NCBI GenBank assembly: GCA_020351995.1
Contig: CP070674.1
Span: 3,177,474-3,224,612 of the forward strand
DNA length: 47,139 nt
From: Candidatus Zixiibacteriota bacterium
GTDB taxonomy: Bacteria; Zixibacteria; MSB-5A5; GN15; FEB-12
Reading direction: 5' to 3'
Position numbers and translations under genes: made by a program. This document shows, in pieces, positions 42,057 to 47,139 of the stretch. Under the pieces are notes generated by a model. It was not told where the DNA came from, searched no databases, and was given only the letters and a program-made list of their open reading frames with translations. Every line of letters begins with the position of its first letter. Within the stretch, counting starts at the first letter, position 1.

Positions 42057-42656
42057 TTACATGGAACTCCGAGTCATCTTGTCCGGGGCTATCGGTAGCG
42101 GCACCATGTTATTGATCGGTTTGAGCGACTTAAGGTAGGCGAAAATGGCCTGCAGGTCATCGTCGCTGAGTCGGCCGATGTCTTGCCACGGCATGGGCGG
42201 AAGAATGGGTCGGCCGGTGCCCAGGTGCTTGCCGTTGCGCATGGCCTGGATGAACGAAGATTCCAGCCAGGCGCCAATTCCGGTGACCTCGTCGGGAGTC
42301 AGGTTGCTCGCGAAGCTTACACCCCAGGGTCCGGCCCAGGCTGTTAGTTCCCGGTTGGTCAGAGCACCCCAGCTTTCCGGACCAATTATACCCGGCGGTA
42401 CCCCCGGCGTGGCGCTTGAGGACCGGTGTCCCGACAGGATTCGGTCAGGGTCGATTTCTGGTCCTTTGTCTGTCATTATCTTCGGTGAGTGGCAGTGGTG
42501 ACACCCGCCGATGTTGACCAGGTATTCCCCTCGCTCGATTTGCTGCTTGAGCGATGTTGCCTCGGCCTGTTTGGGTTCGCTTGAGCACGAGATGATCACC
42601 ATCCAAACAATCACCGGCAGAATACACAGCGCTCCGATGATGGTCTTCTTTAACAT
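42057..42656 (-). CDS. Mono-heme cytochrome c lipoprotein
   Basis: A membrane-anchored c-type cytochrome of 199 residues. Signal peptide with lipobox IISC (Cys24), then GEYLVNIGGCHHCHSPK with heme site C52-H-H-C55-H56 and a likely axial Met in PPMPWQDIGRLSDDDL. Residues ~60-120 hold a long insertion (GHRSSSATPGVPPGI). It resembles the cytochrome c subunits of membrane dehydrogenases and could donate electrons to an oxidase such as the bd-c pair, but nothing in the local context links them. It converges with recA. Confidence 0.85.
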   Translation of the reverse strand: MLKKTIIGALCILPVIVWMVIISCSSEPKQAEATSLKQQIERGEYLVNIGGCHHCHSPKIMTDKGPEIDPDRILSGHRSSSATPGVPPGIIGPESWGALTNRELTAWAGPWGVSFASNLTPDEVTGIGAWLESSFIQAMRNGKHLGTGRPILPPMPWQDIGRLSDDDLQAIFAYLKSLKPINNMVPLPIAPDKMTRSSM

Positions 42657-42764
42657 ATTGTACTACTCCTGCGTTATGAGTTTCGAGCGGGTAACAATAA
42701 AGTTTCTACGACGGTGAGCTCGCTTTCAATTGCGCGGGTTCGGTTTCCACCGGCGAAAAACCGC

Positions 42765-42792
42765 TTGATTTTTGAAACCCTATCTGTATTTT
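42765..42792 (+). promoter_or_regulatory. Candidate promoter of the STAS gene pair
   Basis: TTGATT (42765-42770), a 16-base spacer and TATTTT (42787-42792), about 85 bases before ATG 42879. Confidence 0.5.
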
Positions 42793-42878
42793 GGCGTTAC
42801 AGGGCTTAGCGGGATCCAATCCGCCGGTCGGTGAAGAGCGGTGCCTTAAGCTCCAACCTTAGATAAAGGGTTATCCGG

Positions 42879-43223
42879 ATGAAGTTTGTAGATTCTCTCG
42901 AGGGGGATTTGGCGATTTTCAGCCTGTCCGGGAAAATTCTGACTCACGAAGATAACATGACTCGCTTCCATGGGCGGATACACGAATACGTAAATCTTAA
43001 CAAGAAGAATGTCATTATTGACCTGGGAAAGATTGAGCTGATGACATCGGTCGGCTTGGGCATGCTCATATCGGCTCTGGCCACGGTCAATAACGCCGGG
43101 GGGCGAATGGTACTGGCCAACATTACCCGAATTCAGAATCTTATCGCAATCACCCGTCTGAACACGGTTTTTGCAAGCTACGATAGTATTGAACAAGCAG
43201 TTGAATCATTTAAGAAAGGATAG
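42879..43223 (+). CDS. STAS-domain anti-sigma factor antagonist (copy 1)
   Basis: A 114-residue single STAS domain like SpoIIAA/RsbV, which frees a sigma factor by binding its kinase/anti-sigma factor when unphosphorylated. Landmarks are MKFVDSLEGDLAIFSLSGKI, NVIIDLGKIELMTSVGLGML with the phosphorylatable Ser57, and AGGRMVLANITRIQNLIAIT. The next gene is its close paralogue, 11 bases downstream. No HATPase kinase (RsbW) or PP2C phosphatase is in the window. Confidence 0.93.
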   Translation: MKFVDSLEGDLAIFSLSGKILTHEDNMTRFHGRIHEYVNLNKKNVIIDLGKIELMTSVGLGMLISALATVNNAGGRMVLANITRIQNLIAITRLNTVFASYDSIEQAVESFKKG

Positions 43224-43234
43224 AGGATAGTCGT

Positions 43235-43570
43235 ATGAAGTTCGAGGATCATTTGGAAGGGGATGTCGTCGTAATAGATGTGTCCGGTAAGATTATGGGG
43301 GGTGAAGAGACTACTCTTTTTCACGGTCGAATTCATGAATATATCCAGCAGAACAAGAAGAATTTTGTGATAGATCTGACCAAGGTCGATTGGATGAATT
43401 CGGTCGGTCTGGGAATGCTCATTTCGGCTCTGACTACGGTCAAGAATGCCGGCGGAAGACTTACCCTGGCCAATATTACAAAGATCCAGTCAATTCTCAC
43501 CATCACCCGTCTCATATCGGTTTTCGAGCATTACGACACTCGCAAGGATGCCCTCAAAGCGCTTGCCTGA
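43235..43570 (+). CDS. STAS-domain anti-sigma factor antagonist (copy 2)
   Basis: A 111-residue paralogue of the preceding protein, with about half the residues shared by eye: MKFEDHLEGDVVVIDVSGKI, FHGRIHEY, FVIDLTKVDWMNSVGLGML with Ser56, and AGGRLTLANITKIQSILTIT. It starts 11 bases after copy 1, with GGATAG before the ATG, and is closed by a strong terminator. The pair forms one operon and probably arose by tandem duplication; the two may bind different kinases. Confidence 0.93.
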   Translation: MKFEDHLEGDVVVIDVSGKIMGGEETTLFHGRIHEYIQQNKKNFVIDLTKVDWMNSVGLGMLISALTTVKNAGGRLTLANITKIQSILTITRLISVFEHYDTRKDALKALA

Positions 43571-43593
43571 GACGATGCGTAAATGAGTTTTTG

Positions 43594-43619
43594 AGCCCCT
43601 CTCCGGAGGGGCTTTTTTT
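43594..43619 (+). terminator. Rho-independent terminator of the STAS operon
   Basis: AGCCCCT and AGGGGCT flank CTCCGG, followed by seven T. Confidence 0.93.
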
Positions 43620-43833
43620 GGGTTGTTCGGGGCATTCTTTGTCCGATTGGAGCGGGGTTGAAACAATTGGTGAAAGTCGTTCGTAGTTTCGGATGAATAC
43701 GGTATGGCCAGCAAAAATTGCTCTGCCGGCAAATGAGGATTTCTTAAAATCGAATTCCATTTTCCGGCGTCAATTAGGTAAGGAATAGCACAAAGCGTAT
43801 TTTCTGTGGCCTTGAGACCAAAGGATTTTAGAA

Positions 43834-44622
43834 ATGACTCAGATGATATATCAGGTGGATTCGTTCACGGGCACGAAATTTTCCGGTAATCCGGCGGGCG
43901 TTTGTGTCATGGATGACGCGGCGTCCGTCAAGTGGATGCAGAATATCGCGTCAGAAATGAATCTCTCGGAAACCGCCTTTCTCTTTGCGAAAGATGACGA
44001 ATACAATCTTCGCTGGTTCACACCGACGGTGGAGGTGGAGTTATGCGGGCACGCTACATTGGCAGCAGCGCATATACTCTGGAAAAAGGGGTTTCACAGC
44101 CGGGCACAGAAAATCCGGTTTCACACCCTCAGTGGGCTTTTGACTGCCGAGTGGGTGGATGGCTGGATTAAGCTTGATTTCCCCTCGGAACCCCCCCGGG
44201 CAACATCGGCGCCGCCCGGGCTGCTTGAAGGTCTGGGACGAAAAGCTGTGTATGTGGGCAAGAACGAGTCGCGTTATCTGGTTGAGATTGAATCGGAAGA
44301 AGCCGTCCGCAACCTTTCCCCCGATATGGCCGGACTGGTCAGCGCCGGTGCTGGAAGGCTAATCGTCACCGCGCGGGCCGACTCGGCCAAATATGATTTT
44401 GTGTCACGCTTTTTCGCTCCGGGAATTGGTATTGACGAGGATCCGGTTACTGGTTCGGCTCACTGCTGTCTGGGACCCTACTGGAAAGACCGCCTTGGAA
44501 AAACCAAATTGGTAGCCTACCAGGCCTCAAAAAGAGGCGGTGAGTTGAAGGTGTACGTGGTGGGCGACCGGGTGCACATTTTCGGCCAGGCGGTAACGGT
44601 TTTCGAAGCACAACTGGAGTAG
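43834..44622 (+). CDS. PhzF-family isomerase/epimerase
   Basis: A 262-residue protein of the PhzF/DAP-epimerase-like fold. Landmarks are YQVDSFTGTKFSGNPAGVCV, NLSETAFLF with Glu46 at the catalytic position of PhzF, RWFTPTVEVELCGHATLAAAH, RFFAPGIGIDEDPVTGSAHC and GGELKVYVVGDRV. Characterised members act in phenazine synthesis, but most, like this one, stand alone with unknown substrate. No phenazine genes are nearby. Confidence 0.93.
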   Translation: MTQMIYQVDSFTGTKFSGNPAGVCVMDDAASVKWMQNIASEMNLSETAFLFAKDDEYNLRWFTPTVEVELCGHATLAAAHILWKKGFHSRAQKIRFHTLSGLLTAEWVDGWIKLDFPSEPPRATSAPPGLLEGLGRKAVYVGKNESRYLVEIESEEAVRNLSPDMAGLVSAGAGRLIVTARADSAKYDFVSRFFAPGIGIDEDPVTGSAHCCLGPYWKDRLGKTKLVAYQASKRGGELKVYVVGDRVHIFGQAVTVFEAQLE

Positions 44623-44792
44623 GCCCAGCCCCGATCAGGGATTTTCTGCGCCAGGCGTTGAACAAAAGGGTGCCGAAATTCGTATATACACTGATATTTG
44701 GCGGGCACTGGATATCTCACTAAGGGGATTGGGAATCTCGTTTAACCCCCAAAGAAACAACACCAAATGGCTTAAGAGGAGAGAAACCCCAA

Positions 44793-47096
44793 ATGGGCAA
44801 CGGCATCTATTGCATCTGTGCACTGTTTTTGCTTCTGAGCATTACGGTCGTCCCAGGCCCGCTTCAGGCAGAATCCCCACCAGAGTGGAAACCTGTTTAC
44901 CATCCGAAGCTTCAGGCTAACCCGGCACCCGGCGAAATATCAGTCGATGGCGATCTAAGTGACCCCGGGTGGCGCGGCGCGGCTGAGGCGGGTAATTTCG
45001 CCGAGCACCAACCCGGCGATCAAACACAGCCTCCGGTGGACACCAGAGCGCTGATCACGTACGACTCCGACAAACTCTATGTGGCTTTCGTATGCTACGA
45101 CAATCCCAAATCCGTCAGGGCATCACACTGCGAAAGAGACAGGAATTTTTCCGATGACAACGTGGTGCTGGCTCTTGATACCTATGCCGACGCCGCCTGG
45201 CTCTATGAACTGGTGGTCAATCCGTATGGCGTTCAGGGTGACCTGTTGTGGTCGCGATCTGGAGACGAAGACGCCGGCTACGATCTTATCTGGGAGTCGG
45301 CGGGCAAAATCACTGATTCCGGGTACCAGGTGGAGATGGCTGTCCCCTTTTCCAGTCTTCGCTTTCCCGACAAAGAGGAACAGGTCTGGATGGTAGACTT
45401 CTGGCGGAACCATCCCCGCGACGTTCTCGGTCAATATTCGTGGGCAGCTTACGATCGCGATGAAGACTGCTGGCCCTGCCAGTTCGGAACCGTAACGGGC
45501 ATACGCGGAGTGCGGTCGGGTAAGGGGATAGAAATCATACCCGCCATCCTGGGCTATCAGAGCGGCGCCCTCGAAGATCCGGACAATCCCGGCGCGACTT
45601 TTGTCAACGATGATCCGGATGGCGAAATATCGGTCACCGGCAAGTACGCCATAGCTTCCGACATGGTCGCTGAAATATCGTTCAACCCGGATTTCAGCCA
45701 GGTCGAGGCCGATCCTGACCAAATCGATGTAAACACCAATTTCGCGTTGTTCTATAGCGAACGACGGCCATTCTTCCAGGAAGGCAGCGACCTGTTCGGG
45801 ACAATATTCAACACTGTCTACACCCGTTCGATCAACAACCCTGATTTCACGGCCAAGTTCACGGCGCGCAAGGAGCGCACCAGCGTAGCTTATCTGATGG
45901 CCCATGACGAGGACAGCCCCATCATTTTGCCCTTCGAAGAAAGCAGCAACATACTGCTCGGCGGAAAGAGTATTTCGAATATCTTCAGGGTCCGGAGGAC
46001 GTTCGGGGAAAACTCGCACGGAGGAATAGTGTTGACGGACCGCCGATTTGAAGGCGGGGGATCCGGGACACTGCTGGGGATAGACGGCAAAGCGTACCTT
46101 TCAAAGAAGTACTCGCTCGCCTGGCAGGCCATAGTCACCCATAGTGAAGAACCCACCGATTCATCGCTGACCTTCGATGAAAGCTATCCCGCTTTCCATA
46201 CTATGACTTTCGATGACGGGCGATATACGGCGGGCTTCAACGGAGAGTCGTTCTGGGGTCACGCCGGATACCTTGACCTGGCACGAGCTACACGCAACAA
46301 CTATGTCGGCCTGACCTACTATGAATACAGCCCAACCTTTCGCAGCTACAACGGCTTCGAGCCTTCCAATAACAGGCGGTTTGTCGGTTCGCTGGCGCGC
46401 TATTACTTCTGGATAGACGGCGACCTGTTTCAGCGTGTCATCACCAGCGCCATGGCCGGGAGGGTCTGGAATTTCAACGGCGAAGTGAAGGACAGCTACA
46501 TCTATGGGAGCATCGAGAGCAAGCTGGCCATAGCGCAGCTCAATAATCACACCCAGTTCGGGAGGATGTCGCAGAGGTGGGGAGGTGTTGACTTTGATGA
46601 TCTATGGGAGGTTCACACATGCATTAGCGCTCAGCCGAGTGAATTGGTGGGCTTCTCATCCGGCTATACCTATAGACAGACAGCTGCACTGAGAGAGTAT
46701 CCGCCGGTGGTCGGCAGGGAGACTACTGTTCAGGCGAGTCTGGACGTCAAACCCGCGCGAAGGCTGCTAATTGAAAACACTTATACATATCTCAAGAGCG
46801 TCGACCGGGATTCCGAAAGAAAACTCTATGAAGGTTTCGTGATCCGCTCTCGCTGGAATCTTCAGTTGACCAAAGCCCTTTCTGTCCGGCTGGTCGGCCA
46901 GTACAACAGGTTCGGAAAAACATTCGATCTTGATCCGCTTATAACCTATCGACTCAGTCCCTTTTCGGTTTTCTATGCAGGTTCCACGTATGACTACTGC
47001 ACGTTCGACTCACCCGCTGTTTCAGGCACTGATGCCAGAACCTGTATGACATCCAGACAGTTTTTCATGAAACTGCAGTATCTTTTCCAGATCTGA
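44793..47096 (+). CDS. CBM9-like/DUF5916 outer-membrane protein
   Basis: A 767-residue exported protein. After a signal peptide (~1-27, ending PLQAE) residues ~40-225 form a CBM9-like carbohydrate-binding domain: ISVDGDLSDPGWRGA, ALITYDSDKLYVAFVCYD, DNVVLALDTYADA, GYQVEMAVPFSSLRF and WMVDFWRNHP. The rest (~230-767) is the DUF5916 beta-barrel-like region, with FNPDFSQVEADPDQIDVNT, NFALFYSERRPFFQEGSDLF and many alternating aromatic strands to the last residues (FMKLQYLFQI), a typical outer-membrane C-terminus. Function unknown; a role in glycan binding or uptake is a guess. AGGAGAG lies before the ATG. It ends 43 bases before the window edge. Confidence 0.88.
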   Translation: MGNGIYCICALFLLLSITVVPGPLQAESPPEWKPVYHPKLQANPAPGEISVDGDLSDPGWRGAAEAGNFAEHQPGDQTQPPVDTRALITYDSDKLYVAFVCYDNPKSVRASHCERDRNFSDDNVVLALDTYADAAWLYELVVNPYGVQGDLLWSRSGDEDAGYDLIWESAGKITDSGYQVEMAVPFSSLRFPDKEEQVWMVDFWRNHPRDVLGQYSWAAYDRDEDCWPCQFGTVTGIRGVRSGKGIEIIPAILGYQSGALEDPDNPGATFVNDDPDGEISVTGKYAIASDMVAEISFNPDFSQVEADPDQIDVNTNFALFYSERRPFFQEGSDLFGTIFNTVYTRSINNPDFTAKFTARKERTSVAYLMAHDEDSPIILPFEESSNILLGGKSISNIFRVRRTFGENSHGGIVLTDRRFEGGGSGTLLGIDGKAYLSKKYSLAWQAIVTHSEEPTDSSLTFDESYPAFHTMTFDDGRYTAGFNGESFWGHAGYLDLARATRNNYVGLTYYEYSPTFRSYNGFEPSNNRRFVGSLARYYFWIDGDLFQRVITSAMAGRVWNFNGEVKDSYIYGSIESKLAIAQLNNHTQFGRMSQRWGGVDFDDLWEVHTCISAQPSELVGFSSGYTYRQTAALREYPPVVGRETTVQASLDVKPARRLLIENTYTYLKSVDRDSERKLYEGFVIRSRWNLQLTKALSVRLVGQYNRFGKTFDLDPLITYRLSPFSVFYAGSTYDYCTFDSPAVSGTDARTCMTSRQFFMKLQYLFQI

Positions 47097-47139
47097 GTAC
47101 TCTAAGAGCACTTACCCAACAGATACCCATCGGGAAATG

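Noticed and set aside
45123-46019. 298-residue minus-strand frame opposite the CBM9/DUF5916 gene
   Set aside because: Long but entirely antisense to a gene with a clear signal peptide and domains; the translation shows no family features.
1-47139. tRNA, rRNA, CRISPR arrays, insertion sequences, integrase or phage genes
   Set aside because: No cloverleaf, rRNA-like stretch, regular spacer array, transposase or terminal inverted repeat was seen by reading; a covariance scan could still find a small RNA.

Overview
The window looks like chromosomal DNA of a free-living, two-membrane (Gram-negative-type) bacterium of the wider FCB group. I infer this from several lipoproteins with lipobox cysteines, an OmpA-family protein with thrombospondin-3 repeats, a CBM9/DUF5916 outer-membrane protein, dockerin-like C-termini, and two secreted proteins ending in the NPFNP-type (FlgD-Ig-like, type IX-like) sorting domain. 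A lineage such as candidate Zixibacteria would fit, but that is a guess. Promoters read as classical sigma-70 sites with a recurrent TTGACT -35 box, and many genes have GGAG-type ribosome sites. Both argue against a typical member of Bacteroidota. I see no rRNA, tRNA, CRISPR, IS element, integrase or phage gene, so this is mostly core and envelope chromosome rather than a mobile island.

Layout: 0.1-7.7 kb holds two tandem paralogous transcription units, each a ~1150-residue secreted Asp-box protein with an EF-hand/dockerin-like C-terminus, each with the same kind of ribosome site and terminator, and separated by an unrelated, hairpin-rich 0.5 kb spacer. 8.3-10.5 kb has two small secreted proteins with type IX-like C-terminal domains, each with its own promoter and terminator. 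10.7-16 kb has a GH35-like protein lacking its nucleophile and a gamma-glutamyltransferase lipoprotein, facing a bactofilin-like membrane protein. 16.2-19.7 kb has CstA and a GAF-GGDEF diguanylate cyclase. 19.7-25.3 kb is a compact cell-wall group (NagZ-like, AnmK, SpoIID-domain lipoprotein, OmpA-family) ending in a 2H phosphoesterase. 25.3-28.6 kb has a multiheme cytochrome with CX3CH sites, a GT4 glycosyltransferase and a UDP-GlcNAc 2-epimerase.

28.7-33.2 kb holds a SufS-like PLP enzyme, type III pantothenate kinase, a TM2 protein, a TPR lipoprotein, a DUF116 protein and a GNAT acetyltransferase. 33.3-35.8 kb encodes a non-canonical cytochrome bd-superfamily pair: a CydA-like subunit fused to a di-heme cytochrome c, translationally coupled to a second CydA-like paralogue. 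It faces a TlpA/ResA-type lipoprotein and a second periplasmic thioredoxin that follow dnaE. 40.9-42.7 kb has recA and a mono-heme cytochrome c lipoprotein. 42.9-47.1 kb has a tandem pair of STAS proteins, a PhzF-family protein and the CBM9/DUF5916 outer-membrane protein. The last ~40 bases show nothing I can name.

Functional threads: peptidoglycan recovery (NagZ, AnmK, SpoIID, possibly GGT); cytochrome-based respiration (multiheme c, bd-c pair, mono-heme c, thioredoxins suited to heme attachment); surface display of large modular proteins; and c-di-GMP/STAS signalling. The most interesting items are the bd-c pair, in which heme-ligand residues appear divided between two paralogous subunits; the GH35-like protein without its nucleophile; three tandem 10-bp repeats upstream of it; and the duplicated propeller/dockerin-like genes beside NPFNP-anchored proteins.
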